Shown here piece after piece: positions 41,201-50,339 of a stretch of DNA of 64,000 nucleotides; positions within the stretch are counted from its first letter, which is position 1; each line of letters begins with the position of its first letter. The DNA comes from Tachypleus tridentatus. Taxonomy: Eukaryota; Arthropoda; Merostomata; Xiphosura; Limulidae. Position numbers and translations under genes: made by a program. The stretch covers positions 70,733,558 to 70,797,557 of the forward strand of contig NC_134825.1 of the NCBI RefSeq assembly GCF_004210375.1, given 5' to 3'. Under the pieces are notes generated by a model. It made no database searches and had not been told where the DNA came from. It saw only the letters and a list, made by a program, of their open reading frames with translations.

Positions 41201-42567
41201 GTGTCATTCATTTGATGAGTTTGTTTTGATTAATTTTATGTAGGCTTTGTTACACATTTCACTTGATTTGTATCCTTTGTGTAGGTGTTATTGCATGCTT
41301 TATTTGTATCCTTTATGTAGGCTTTAGTGCATGTTTTGCTTTATTTATACTCTATTGTTGAATTTCCTCATGTATGTATGTTTTACCTCTACTATGTCAT
41401 ATATTAAGGCTATTATATTTGCTAATTTTCATTTAAAGGCTTTTAATAGTACAAATGTATACCGTGTTGTTGTTGTGATTAGGATTCATATATAGTAGGT
41501 GTATGTAACTTGTTCATGATAAATTAAAAAAAGTAAATGAACAGCACTCACTTCACTTGCCAAAATAATATATATATTTTCAGAACTACTTAAAAATATG
41601 TACCACAAATCCTTTACACTATAGATGTGTATTTGGTCATGACATTTAAACTGTGAATTGAAAAATTGTATAGAGAAGTTAATAAACTTTTGTTGGTTAT
41701 ATTTGAAGTAAAAACGAAAACTTGATAGATTTAATAACAGACTTGTAAAAACTTTGTCTTTCAAAATTTGTAGTGCATACTGGAGGAACTTGCACATTTT
41801 GATAAAGTTTAGAAGACGTTGGTTAAAGTAAAAATAAAATTATGTATATCTCAAGTATAAAGTTCATTTTCTCTAAACTTTTTATCATAAAGTTGTAACA
41901 ATGTTGGTAGAACAAACAAATTCTTTATTTCAGAAGCTGTGTAGATATTTTATTTCATGTAATAGATATTTTACTAATGATATTATTCTTATAATGTCAT
42001 GAGCACACATTATTGCTTAAAACTCCTGATATCTGGTAACTTAAAATGCATGTACTGCAACTTTACAGTATTTATCTCATTCCATTCTTGAAATAGACTC
42101 CTGACTTCTGGATATTTACGCAAAGAAGAAGCCTTTTTTTCTAACTTTATTGAAGGAGACAGGACAGTATTGGAATTCTGCCACCAGGTAGGATGATGCA
42201 TTTTTAGTTATAAAAATGTTATTTTAAGGATGCTAACCATGAAAACTATTGTGATGATTTTGTATGGTTTAGTATTATGAGTAATTTACATCTTGATTAG
42301 GTGAAAATAGGACTTCTAGCTTGTGTGTGGTGTGCTCCCAGTAAAGAATGAGTTACATTATATTTTCAGGAAGTGGAACCTATGTACAAGGAAAGTGACC
42401 ATATTCATGTGATAGCCCTTACTCTTACCCTTGGAGTAGGAGTCAAGATTCAGTACATGGACAGAGGAGAAAGTGATAAGGTTAATGCTCACAACTTCCC
42501 TGAAGACAAAGCTCCTAGAATTCATCTCCTTTATAGACCAGGCCACTATGATATACTTTATGAATGA
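14174..42567 (+). CDS. OTUB1: Otubain-1, ubiquitin thioesterase, complete in 8 exons
   Basis: This gene encodes a cysteine protease of the OTU family (peptidase C65). Known relatives cleave Lys48-linked ubiquitin chains and also block ubiquitin transfer by binding E2 enzymes. The exons are 14174-14258, 21401-21459, 22136-22234, 26879-26997, 39244-39328, 39647-39750, 42097-42187 and 42370-42567. They total 840 bases, or 279 residues plus TGA; human OTUB1 has 271. Every junction has AG and GT and the phases agree throughout. The catalytic motif RPDGNCFFRAF is in exon 4 and places Asp96 and Cys99. The C-terminal motif YRPGHYDILYE in exon 8 gives His273 and Asp275. A constant offset of 8 from human Cys91, His265 and Asp267 means the core is colinear. 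The first 30 residues are acidic, polar and not conserved, as in other otubains. Introns range from 182 bases to over 12 kb because of mobile elements. The start is the first ATG of the only frame that joins exon 2. The vertebrate paralogue OTUB2 lacks this N-terminal arm, so OTUB1 fits better. Confidence 0.96.
15430..15850 (+). mobile_element. CR1-like LINE 3' fragment in OTUB1 intron 1
   Basis: The readable pieces are RSHIEYC near 15460 and an NAISISRGQHLTRVQ-like end near 15715-15765. These match the thumb and C-terminal boxes of CR1-type ORF2. Heavily mutated. Confidence 0.55.
16740..17420 (+). mobile_element. CR1-like LINE endonuclease remnant in OTUB1 intron 1
   Basis: Around 17005-17035 the translation reads LLIGSCYRSPSD, the apurinic endonuclease box seen as VGVxYRSP in CR1/L2 elements. 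It is followed 30-40 codons later by a degraded GDFN-like site. Together with the 15.4-15.85 kb piece this suggests repeated insertion of one LINE type. Confidence 0.55.
18000..20263 (+). mobile_element. DIRS-like retrotransposon remnant (RT, RNase H, methylase-like end) in OTUB1 intron 1
   Basis: An RT box near 19130-19160 reads DVANAYL-stop-IPIVE. It is followed by LLFGLAFAPYVF and by YMDDWLFLL at 19324-19350; the Trp after the DD pair is typical of DIRS elements. An RNase H-like LHSDNF...SYISHQG is near 19890-19945, then IEWMQH and LATDGFSQNWTGL near 20160-20200. Multiple stops show it is dead. The upstream acidic segment may be gag. It is cut at 20264 by the 5' end of an I-type LINE. Confidence 0.65.
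20264..20772 (+). mobile_element. 5' end fragment of I-clade LINE
   Basis: It starts CCCCTTTGGTGTGGATTCC and matches the 5' UTR of the LINE at 32724 for about 500 bases (for example TTGGATGTTCTCAACAGGTG), then diverges after CCACATCT. The normal rule for LINEs is loss of the 5' end; here the 5' end is kept and the coding part is missing. Confidence 0.8.
21401..21459 (+). CDS. OTUB1: OTUB1 exon 2
   Basis: Acceptor TTTTATAG, donor GTAAGG, starting in phase 1. It encodes SEVNPDEAILAQVKEIERE, matching the DEAIMAQQDRIQQE helix of vertebrate OTUB1. Confidence 0.93.
22136..22234 (+). CDS. OTUB1: OTUB1 exon 3
   Basis: A 99-base, phase 0 exon of 33 codons. It includes LIDLSCLQNEYADDDKIY, which corresponds to the vertebrate LSVLYKEYAEDDNIY segment. 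The donor is GTAATG. Confidence 0.95.
22235..26878 (+). other. OTUB1: OTUB1 intron 3
   Basis: It contains the dispersed repeat at 23140-23880. The remainder is AT-rich with no exon or known element recognised. Confidence 0.6.
23140..23880 (+). repeat. Unclassified dispersed repeat, copy 1 (OTUB1 intron 3)
   Basis: This 740-base AT-rich stretch matches 59440-60200 in order and orientation, with shared blocks such as CTTGCCATGCCCATCTGTCAC, TCACATAGTTAG and TTTGGTGCATTATT. No coding potential or terminal repeats are seen. Confidence 0.75.
26879..26997 (+). CDS. OTUB1: OTUB1 exon 4 with catalytic cysteine
   Basis: A 119-base exon. It carries the OTU signature RTRPDGNCFFRAF with Asp96 and the nucleophile Cys99, followed by the helix SFAYLESLLHD. 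It ends in phase 2, splitting an Arg codon, at a GTAGGT donor. Confidence 0.97.
28923..29202 (+). mobile_element. Full-length SINE with 10-bp target duplication
   Basis: Head, body and AAACAAACAAA-type tail are all present. CATATTACTC flanks it at 28913-28922 and 29203-29212. It lies inside the DIRS-like element of OTUB1 intron 4. Confidence 0.9.
33332..33850 (+). pseudogene. LINE ORF1, gag-like with CCHC knuckle
   Basis: About 127 codons are open up to a TGA at 33713. The translation has LNSSQGVIVERDL and WPYIPNPLRCFQCQQFG, then a CX2CX4HX4C knuckle whose Cys and His residues are all present. A second Cys-rich segment (CAHCIGKD) follows after the stop in the same frame. The true start lies upstream in a disrupted stretch. 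Confidence 0.75.
33930..34440 (+). pseudogene. LINE ORF2, endonuclease domain
   Basis: The segment shows VCSLYLSPGE, then FLILGDFNGHHPLWG and SDHFPI in order, the catalytic boxes of an AP-like endonuclease. Stops at several places break the frame. Confidence 0.8.
34436..36500 (+). pseudogene. LINE ORF2, linker and reverse transcriptase
   Basis: A 199-codon open linker (34436-35035) precedes the RT. RT boxes are NYRPITLTAVF near 35310, FFDIEKAYDTTWRYDILRDL near 35520-35570, a GCVLSATLFSIKIN segment near 35705-35745, and FVDDF near 35788. The thumb has ETKFLGLVLDCKL near 36000-36035. Frame changes occur between boxes. Confidence 0.8.
36640..37080 (+). pseudogene. LINE ORF2, RNase H domain
   Basis: PIYMDG with a stop just after it, then VFTAELYAISLALDH, LYSDSLSSL and PGLIGIGGNGLADIAAK follow the D-E-D-D order of RNase H type I, with the final Asp present in LADIAAK. 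At least one stop interrupts it. Confidence 0.8.
38221..38243 (+). repeat. ATT microsatellite
   Basis: About eight perfect ATT units, in OTUB1 intron 4. Confidence 0.95.
39244..39328 (+). CDS. OTUB1: OTUB1 exon 5
   Basis: An 85-base exon that completes the split Arg codon. It encodes FKTVVARSKQDLIALGF and FTIEDFHDT, matching vertebrate SKEDLVSQGFTEFTIEDFHNT. The donor is GTAAGT. Confidence 0.96.
39647..39750 (+). CDS. OTUB1: OTUB1 exon 6
   Basis: A 104-base exon encoding FLEVLNKIESQISEEELL and SDYIVVYMR, aligned with the vertebrate MDLIEQVE and SDYLVVYLR segments. It ends inside an Arg codon at GTAAGA. Confidence 0.96.
39751..42096 (+). other. OTUB1: OTUB1 intron 6
   Basis: It holds one SINE (40530-40805). 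A T-rich block with repeated TTTATTTGTATCCTTTATGTAGG-like phrases near 41240-41340 forms a degenerate tandem of about 50 bases. Nothing else is recognised. Confidence 0.5.
40530..40805 (+). mobile_element. SINE copy in OTUB1 intron 6
   Basis: A complete but mutated copy, with head GGCCCAACATGGCTGGGTGG and tail AAACCAAACAAACAAA. The flanking AAAAGA on both sides may be a short target duplication. Confidence 0.82.
42097..42187 (+). CDS. OTUB1: OTUB1 exon 7
   Basis: A 91-base exon encoding LLTSGYLRKEEAFFSNFI followed by EGDRTVLEFCHQ. It matches vertebrate LLTSGYLQRESKFFEHFIEG and the segment after it. The donor is GTAGGA. Confidence 0.97.
42370..42567 (+). CDS. OTUB1: OTUB1 exon 8, terminal coding exon with catalytic histidine
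   Basis: Acceptor ATTTTCAG. The exon starts EVEPMYKESDHIHVIAL and ends with the active-site strand RPGHYDILYE and a TGA at 42565-42567. His273 and Asp275 are the predicted catalytic partners of Cys99. Confidence 0.97.
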   Translation, partial: EVEPMYKESDHIHVIALTLTLGVGVKIQYMDRGESDKVNAHNFPEDKAPRIHLLYRPGHYDILYE

Positions 42568-42573
42568 TTGGAA

Positions 42574-42584
42574 AATAAAATAAA
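42574..42584 (+). terminator. Two overlapping AATAAA signals just after OTUB1 stop
   Basis: AATAAA occurs at 42574 and 42579, only 7 and 12 bases after the stop codon. If used, the 3' UTR would be about 40 bases. Another AATAAA at 43193-43198 would give a more usual 3' UTR of about 0.65 kb. The sequence alone does not decide between them. Confidence 0.35.
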
Positions 42585-43192
42585 AGTTTAGCTGTAAAAA
42601 CCATTCCAGGTTATTCCACAGAAAACAAAACACCTTCTGGATGAAATGGCTGGTAACACTAGAGTTTTTGTGATTAGTGTTATAAACAGCTTTCAGACTT
42701 TCAGGTTGTGTTTGATTGATATAACGAATCTTGACCAGTAGTTCTTCTTCCTTTTGCCCAGTGTGTGTCTTTCTTCTCAAGTATGCTCACTGCATATCTG
42801 TTAACCTTTCAGTATGATAAAGACTCTTGATATTTTAATATATATTTTTTTCAATTGAGGTCAGTAGAACATTTTGTAAGCAGTAAAAATAACATTACTT
42901 AGTATCATGTTACTTCAGTAAATATTGTAAAAAATATATACTGTTCTATTAACTAGAAGCCACTTTGGTCTTCTACAAACTGGTAACTTTCGGACAACAG
43001 TTATGTAATTTGAATAATTGTTTTGTTGCCATTGTTTCTTGGAACCTCTTTCATTTCAGTGTCATAAGTTTTAATAATATTACATACAGGAAGAGAATCA
43101 AGGTATTTTTGCACTACTTAATTATAAATTGTTGTTAACTGTGTAAAAGCCAAATAGAAACTTTGAGAAGAAACTATTATTTTCATTTACTG

Positions 43193-43198
43193 AATAAA
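43193..43198 (+). terminator. Alternative AATAAA for OTUB1
   Basis: AATAAA lies about 630 bases after the stop codon, followed within 20 bases by a T-rich run, as expected of a cleavage site. It is a candidate only. Confidence 0.3.
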
Positions 43199-45332
43199 AC
43201 AGTAGTTTTTTTTCTTTATTTATAAACATATGTAGAGACCTTGTCTTTGTTTTTTATTAGAGAATTTATTCTAAGCTGCAAGTTTTAAGGAGTATCCTAA
43301 ATACTCATCAAAACACTATTTTGAGAACAATATCCTTTGGTTTTGGCAATTCTTTTATGTCGTAGAGGTTTCTATTTCATTCTATCTTGACTCTTATCCA
43401 CTGGGGTTTATTTTTACCTGCTTAGAAATACAAGACAAAAAAGGGGGGGAGAGAATCAGTTTGTTTGAATTACATTGTACCATTGAATTATTACATTGTA
43501 ATAATAATAATTACATTGTACCACTGATTTATTTTATTCTTGTATTTATATTAAATCTAAAATGTTAAAAAAAATAAACAGTAGTACTAGTAATTATTCA
43601 TAACATTTGGGATATTAATGAGCTTTACTAAACATTTAAGAAGATGTTCCTAATTGTTTCATCCAGAATTTAGCAGTATGGACAATAATTTATAAAATGA
43701 AATGGCGAGAAAAAAAACAGTTGTTTTTTTCTTAATACACGGAACAATAATCCTATGTATGTTTCTCAATCATAAGCAGTTTTACTTGCAGTTAAAGGTA
43801 ATCATGGAATTTTATCTGTACATTTCATAGGTACTTTACTATGAGTAGACAAAGCTCAACTGAAGTTGTGAGTTCAATCTAAGTTTATAATTTACTATGA
43901 ATGGTAAAAAACATGACCAACCAAATGTGCTTAACTATATGATACATAGTTACTTACCATTGTTGGTTATGGTGTCACTGTAAAGAAATTGTGCCTGTGA
44001 GTGGCCTAATTGGAAATTTGTTATGAATTAAAATCCATTACTAAATCTGTTAGCTGATCTTTTTCTATTGTAACATATTGAGGAATATATACAAAAGAAG
44101 TATGTTTAGAATTATGAGTATGTACTTAATGTAGTATTATTAGTGTCTAGCATCACTGTATTTTGATGTAGATGCACAGTTTTACCAAATACAACTTGGT
44201 AATTAGCTTTGGAGTACTCCTGGTAAGGTTATGGCTGTTGGATAACAATCATTTGTAATGATTAGTAACCTTCTATATCATCCAAGTCTAATTATTAATT
44301 ACTTTTTTATTACTAAATAATAATTGCTAACTAGTCTTTATCCAATATTTTGGATGCTAATCTGTAGCCATCTTTAGGACAGTCCCAAGGAAGACTGTTT
44401 CTGTAGTGGTAGAGACCAGGATTCTGTCATGGATCTTTCTAGAGATGGTGATGTCCTGTTCATCCTATGGAGGAGTTCTCAGATGATTGTATTAGCTACT
44501 AACCATGATAGTGACTAAATATATTTATGTAAAGCAACAAGATAAATGATCATCTTAAAGGTTGAATGTTTTGATGCCAAATGGAAGTTCATGGCTCATG
44601 TTTGATTATGCCTCACAAGATAGAATTACAACCATAACAATTCCAGTGATGATTGTAACCAACAAATTACATGGAAAGTTCCAGACAAGAAAGAATAAGT
44701 CTTGTAAATCCATTAATTTCAAGTTATAATGCACCCAACCAATAAGAAAATTTTTATTTTAGTACATTTAGTTAGGGGGAAGTTACTACTTGAAAGTTAG
44801 AAATCACATTGTAAAATATAGTATCTGTAGAAAAATATTGTAAATATTAACTATTTGAAAAAACATTTTTGATTATTTTATTTTAGCTTTTGTTAAAGGG
44901 AAATTTATAGTCAAATATCTGAGATATATAGGATATTATACAATTATTTTAATATAGATTGGCTTATTGTTTAGAGGAAGTAGTTTGAATGTAAAGCTTA
45001 AATTAATTTGTACAATTAAAACATTTATGATGTTTATAGGTTTGCTAAAATACATTTTAAGTTATTAATATTTAATAAAAAAAATGATACTAAAATCTAC
45101 CATGAATATTGATATTTATTTAAACGATGTTTGTTTAAAAATTATAAATTACATTTTTTAATTATTACAATATAATTTTACCATATAAACCAATTTTTAA
45201 TTAATAGTTTATACTACATTATAATTTTTAATACTATTTTTTTATTCGATGAATATGAAATTTCATCCCAATAACTTCCAAATTTTATTTTTATTATCTA
45301 TCAAGAAATTTCTTACAATACCAACAATATAA

Positions 45333-45400
45333 AATTGAACCCACAACCTGTCACACCCCCAGATGAGTGTTCTAACAAGTGAACTAAATGGTTAAGCCCT
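45333..45400 (-). repeat. tRNA-like repeat remnant
   Basis: Read on the - strand, an A-box-like TAGTTCACTTGTTAGAACA and a B-box-like GTTGTGGGTTCAATTTT are about 30 bases apart, as in tRNA-derived heads. It differs from the main SINE head. A functional tRNA is unlikely because the acceptor stem does not close. Confidence 0.4.
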
Positions 45401-45556
45401 AGCAAATTGTGAGAAGAGCACTTTGCTACTTTTTAATGTGACCTACCACATTTTACCCATTTGCAAACAAGGTCTGTTCTTGGACCTTGTTTCAGGATGA
45501 CCAGTAACTTGGTGGGAAATTTACTTATGGTAATCCAACATTTTTCTGTCTCCCTC

Positions 45557-45773
45557 TCCCCATCACACTAAACATGCTCACCCTTTCAGCTGTGGGGGTA
45601 TTATAATTTGACAGTCAATCCCACTATTCATTAGTAAAAGGGTAGCCCAAGAGGTTGCAGTGGAGGATGATGACTAGCTGCCTTCCCTCCAGTCTTACAC
45701 TACTAAATTAGGGACAGCTAATGCAGATAGTCCTCATGTGGCTTTGCACAAAATTCAAAACAAATCAAACCAA
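45557..45773 (+). mobile_element. 5'-truncated SINE with 12-bp target duplication
   Basis: The body and tail are present without a tRNA head. TCTGTCTCCCTC flanks it at 45545-45556 and 45774-45785, so the truncation happened at insertion. It lies inside a stretch with other tRNA-like remains. Confidence 0.88.
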
Positions 45774-45785
45774 TCTGTCTCCCTC

Positions 45786-45845
45786 AAATAGGATTTGAAC
45801 CTGGGACCCTTGCTTTACCAACTCATCTCAAAGGTTAACCTACTG
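45786..45845 (-). repeat. tRNA-like repeat remnant, second
   Basis: On the - strand, GAGTTGGTAAAGCAAGGG and CAGGTTCAAATCC form partial A- and B-box-like blocks. Directly to the left lies the target duplication of the 45557-45773 SINE. Confidence 0.35.
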
Positions 45846-46284
45846 GAAATCATTAATATGCATTTTTTTAAGAATTCAAGCTGCCATACACTGAATTAGA
45901 GAACCAAAATAAAGTTAAGGTGTACATTTAGGTTATTATTTATGAATTTTATTAATGTCCTGAGTCATGAAAGTTATTATATCATGTGTGATATGTATTA
46001 TAAACACTAGATTGTTTTAACTTTGACATAAATTCTGAAATAGTTGGTTGTCCTTAATAACATCATCAGTTTATGTGAAAACAGAATAAGAGTTATATTA
46101 AGTTACAAACTTCAACATACCATGAATTAAAAAGTTTTTATTAACTAGATGTCTGCCTGATGTATAATAATTGAAAGTTATTTATTTAGTAGATACATCT
46201 CTCATAAAAAAAAAAAAAACCTAAACAAATTTTAGGAACTTGCAAATGAAAGTAAAAAAGATTGTTATGTTAATCTCATTATAT

Positions 46285-46990
46285 CTACTAGCAGGGCTTA
46301 TGAGCCAACTGGGATATGAAAGATATAGTTGTAGTTAAGATATTTATATCATTGGCTTTCAAAAATAATGCTTGTTATGATGTAAGTTACATTAAGTGAA
46401 ATGTAATAATTATCTATTTAAATCATATAGAAAAGTATTTTAGGGTAAGGGTTAATCACACAATATTTTTAACACTAATTATTTATTTATTATTATTTCA
46501 TCTGAAATAGCTTTGTTATCATTCAGAAGAACTGGAAAACAAGCAACCATAGTGTCAGAAGAATAAAACTATGGTAGTAATTCTAAGAATTTATGAATGA
46601 AAATAAAGAAGAACATGTTATAATACATCAATCACATTTTTGCTCAATGCTATGACTCATCAGGTCAGCTGGAATACAATAGATGTAGAGGTGTAGGTGC
46701 TGTTTATATCATCAGATTTCATAATATAAAATTGTGAATTAATTATAATTTAAGTCTACACAAACAGATTTTATGGTAAAGATATGAAGTCTAAGTGGAT
46801 GCAAGTTTCATAGAAATTAGTAGGAACAACAAGACTGAAAAGTACCTCATTAGCACTATGTTAGTGGTCAAAGGTTTTCTGTAAATTAAAACAAACTAAG
46901 AGGAAAAGGGCAAAGAAAAATTTCATTTGAATTAACTGCAACAATGTACAAAACCTTAGGATTTGTACAGCAGTAGGGTTGCATTTCTCA
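46285..46990 (-). repeat. Unclassified repeat with CTGATGA core, two adjacent diverged units
   Basis: One unit at 46285-46545 and a second at about 46550-46990 share the run (T)ATGA..CA.CTGG.ATA and ATTCAGAAGAACTGG. The second unit carries CTGATGAG on the - strand (46663-46657). A third relative is at 54700-55060. Confidence 0.5.
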
Positions 46991-47487
46991 AGAGTATAAA
47001 TAGTTTCTAGTGTGGGGATTTAGAGATTGGTTGCTATATTTTATTTGAGAATACACCATTATTACTATTTAGATATGATTGGAATGGTTCCTCTTTAATG
47101 GAAAAGTGGGAGGGACATGTTTCTTTATATACATTATATTTTGATTCTTAAAAGCAAATTATAGATGTGTAAACTCTTAACATTCAGTTGATTGGGATTC
47201 CTTATGCTTTATTTTGCTGTGCCTTCTTAACTTTTTCTTAAATCAGTAATAAGCTTCATGTTTCTAAGAAATTATTTTGTTTCATGTGTCTTATTTCCTT
47301 CAAAGTGTGAAATAAACCTTGGAACTTTACTTCTGCATGGGTCCAGGCATATAGAAACAACCAGATATTTTTGTTTTATGAAATTTGGCAATAAGACAAA
47401 AGTGTAGGTCAGTTGTTTTTTTTAATAGGATTGTCTAGTACTTGTGAAACATGTTATTAATTTTGAGGTTCAGTCAGCAGTAGCAAA

Positions 47488-47525
47488 TTTCCAAATACTT
47501 CTACTGTCACTCTTATTATTGACAC

Positions 47526-47559
<34 letters not shown>

Positions 47560-47599
47560 AAGTGTCAATAATAAGAGTGACAGTAGAAGTATTTGGAAA
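47488..47599. repeat. Perfect 39-bp fold-back around a TA/CA microsatellite
   Basis: Bases 47488-47526 are the exact reverse complement of 47561-47599 (for example TACTTCTACTGTCACTC and GAGTGACAGTAGAAGTA). The 34-base loop is TATATATATA then CACACA repeats. The arms have no mismatch. Confidence 0.95.
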
Positions 47600-48156
47600 C
47601 TTTATATATAAAGATAAAACACTTGTTAATCAACACAGTTGGAAATTTGTAATGTAGCTATATAATTATTTCACCAATTATGTTTTTGAAGCACAAGGTC
47701 AGTTTCAAGGTAATTTCTATTTTTAAACATTAAATATTTGTAGGTGGTATTTAACAAGTAACAGTTATTTTTGTATTAATAAATATTCTAATTTCTTCTT
47801 TTAAGAAATAAATCTTTAATACGGACTACAGATTTAAGTTTTAGAAGCTGAAATTACTTTCCATCCACTTTGCTGCTTGTATTATGAAATTTTAAATTTG
47901 TTTCCTGGAACTAATTTCCAAGGTATGTTTTGAATACAAGGCTAAACAATAGGTTCTCTAACTTAATTTTTAAAAAAATTTAAAATCCAAGTTTTTCAGT
48001 ACTTGATGAAGTTAAAAGTGTGAATATTTCAGTGAGTGATACTTGTGGAATCAAGAACATGGTTAATATGATGCTATAATTAAAATATTTTCTTGTAAAC
48101 ATTTCTTCACACTTGCTCTGATGAAAGATACAGAAACAAGTTCAAAGGTTGGAGAT

Positions 48157-48162
48157 TTTATT
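48157..48162 (-). terminator. Candidate poly(A) signal on - strand
   Basis: AATAAA on the - strand follows an A/T-rich stretch with TGTAAA and TATATAAAATAAAATC, typical of a 3' UTR end. It is about 830 bases downstream of the TGA of the unidentified exon at 48994-49245. Confidence 0.35.
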
Positions 48163-48993
48163 TTATATACATTTTACAAAACTGTACAATAAATAATGTG
48201 AAAACTTCAGTGATGTGAAATCACCTCTTGGCACTAACATGTAGCTGTCTATTAGAGTACTGTTGAAATATTCAAATGTATTATCTTACAAATAATTAAA
48301 GTTACTCCATTACACATAAGAGTATACCTTCCTATTATTTTTCATTATACTCAATAATTGATCTCGAATAATAATAATAATACAAAAACCATAACATTTA
48401 ACTAATTATTTTAATTACTACTTCAAGTAGTAAACACTTACGTTTTTTAGTATGAAGTTTGGGTAAGACAGATACTTTTGAAAGTAATAAGTTGATCATA
48501 TATTTTCTGCTCAGACAGATTCAATTTTGAGAAGTACAGATTAAATATTAATGCATGGCCAATCCTGGAAGAAACTTAAACACCTTTGGTTTGGTTTGTT
48601 TTCCTCATTTTAGTGCAGCAAAACCTTCATCTGAATACTTTGAAAGCTTCCTTGGTTTTTAAGTATAATTTAAACACAGAACTGGCACAAAATATGTTGA
48701 GTATAAATGTGTATGTGGCAGGGTAACTGTTCAATCTCATTTTGTCACATGCACAAAAACACAATGAATACACCCCAAAAAAATTAACACAGGTGGCACT
48801 GAAATGTGACCTTGAAACTGTATTTCCTTGTCAATATTTTGTTACGTATTACAGTTAAGTACGAGATCAATGTCAGAACTCATTCATTCACTTGTTGATT
48901 AAGAGTTATTACACTACTAATTATTGATACTTGGTACAAAAAAAAATATTACGTTATGCATACTATTAAATATATACACTGTGCTGCTTTTTA

Positions 48994-49245
48994 TCACGTC
49001 TCACCTGGTCTGCAGTTTTTGTTGGAAATGGATAGAGGGCATACTGAACATTCAATATAACTTACACTAATATGCAATTGCTTTCTGCAGATACACTGTG
49101 ACCAAAAATTATTTTGTACTTCCATGTAGGAGCTTTTCCTTTGACCATTTAGGTTTCGCATGTCTACGATATCTGGTAAAACTATAGACTGTATAATTCT
49201 TCCACCACCTGTAAGTTTAAACTCAAAACTTACTTTGTGCCAGTC
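48994..49245 (-). CDS. Unidentified open exon, 83 residues to stop
   Basis: After a good acceptor (TTTATATACAG) the - strand is open for 83 codons, from DWHKVSFEFKLTGGGRIIQS to a TGA at 48994-48996. The translation looks protein-like: a beta-strand-like start, several Cys residues near the end in a CxC...CxxC spacing, and few homopolymers. A strong donor-like GTGAGA lies inside the last codons, so the exon could also continue. I do not recognise the family. It could be the last exon of a gene nested with TADA2B, an alternative phase 0 3' exon of TADA2B, or a chance reading frame in a long 3' UTR. Confidence 0.3.
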   Translation of the reverse strand, partial: DWHKVSFEFKLTGGGRIIQSIVLPDIVDMRNLNGQRKSSYMEVQNNFWSQCICRKQLHISVSYIECSVCPLSISNKNCRPGET

Positions 49246-49787
49246 CTGTATATAAATAAAGACTTAATTTAAACTACCATATAATTTTATTAACTTACAA
49301 ATTAAAAAAAAAAGGCAAATAAGATTAAATTTATCAGGAATGTATAATGGTTAAAATTACATAAATAACTGACCTGAAGTTGTTCCCACGACCATGTAGC
49401 AAACTATAATAATAATTAAGTAATAGTGACTTTAATTAACTAAGCATTAGATGTTTAACATGGGGCTGATTTGGTAATTAATTACATGTATGTAGGTGAT
49501 CTAATTATGTCATAATTATTAACATGAGGTATAAAAATTACTAGAGTACACAACAACAGCTTAAAGACACTAATGCAAGTGCCTATTGTGCTGTAGGAAT
49601 CTAATTCTAGAATATCTTGGGGAATTTCTCATTTAGCCAGTTGATTTCTTTGTGACAGTAGGAAATTACATAAAAGTTCAAAATTCATTGATACTCATAG
49701 AAAGAAATGTAGAGACAGACTATGAAATCAGTAATAAACAGGCAAGTGGATTATAGGATTGTAGACACAACAGAACATTATATTAAT

Positions 49788-50337
49788 AACACTATGTAAC
49801 AAAATTTTTACTTTTTCTTGTTCCTGGGCAGAAAGTGTTATTTCCCAATTGCTTATGCTTAAGGTAAATGAAAAAGACCTATTTTTCTCTTCAAACTTTG
49901 CTTTTGTGACCTGGGAGCATATAATGAAAACATGATGGGAAACTTTATTTGGGAGTGATACTTGAAAGTGATTTACAGTCGCAAATCTCGAAAAACTACT
50001 CACTTCTAAACATTTTTGTATAACTTTAGTATAAATACACGTAAATCTTGATTCATATGTTCTTTTATTCAGACCTTATATAAATGCAAATTTGCGTGTT
50101 TTTGCATGGAAAATAGGTTAATCACTAAATTTAATTGTCCAGGTCACAAAAGCAAAGTTTGAAGGGAATAATGGCTATTTTCTGTACTTTTACAACATAA
50201 GCAATTAAGAAATAACACATACTATCCAGTAACAAAATTTGTTACATAGTGTAACTGTTGTCTAGCAATTAACATGCAATTAAGAAATAACACATACTAT
50301 CCAGTAACAAAATTTGTTACATAGTGTAACTGTTGTA
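49788..50337. mobile_element. Fold-back (MITE-like) element with a duplicated arm
   Basis: The left arm ACACTATGTAACAAAATTT (near 49790) and later CAAACTTTGCTTTTGTGACC are matched by the reverse complement on the right (GGTCACAAAAGCAAAGTTTG near 50151, AAATTTGTTACATAGTGT near 50236 and 50311). The arms are about 150 bases with a loop of about 200. The right end is duplicated as two 61-base copies, at 50201 and 50276. Confidence 0.75.
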
Positions 50338-50339
50338 CT

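Larger units (their letters stand above)
43200..48140. other. Intergenic between OTUB1 and the - strand genes
   Basis: It holds the tRNA-like pieces and SINE at 45.3-45.85 kb, the repeat at 46285-46990 and the fold-back at 47.5 kb. The rest, including 43.2-45.3 kb, shows no exon I can support. Confidence 0.45.

Noticed and set aside
41486-41797. 103-codon - strand open frame in OTUB1 intron 6
   Set aside because: Aromatic- and Lys-rich translation of AT-rich DNA with no splice context or recognised motif.
42358-42780. 140-codon open frame on the - strand
   Set aside because: It is antisense to OTUB1 exon 8 and its flank; the + strand reading has clear homology and splice sites.
49130-49190. 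+ strand coding exon at the same place as the unassigned - strand exon
   Set aside because: The frame is short, closes at a TAG soon after, and its donor site is weak; the - strand reading is longer and has better signals.
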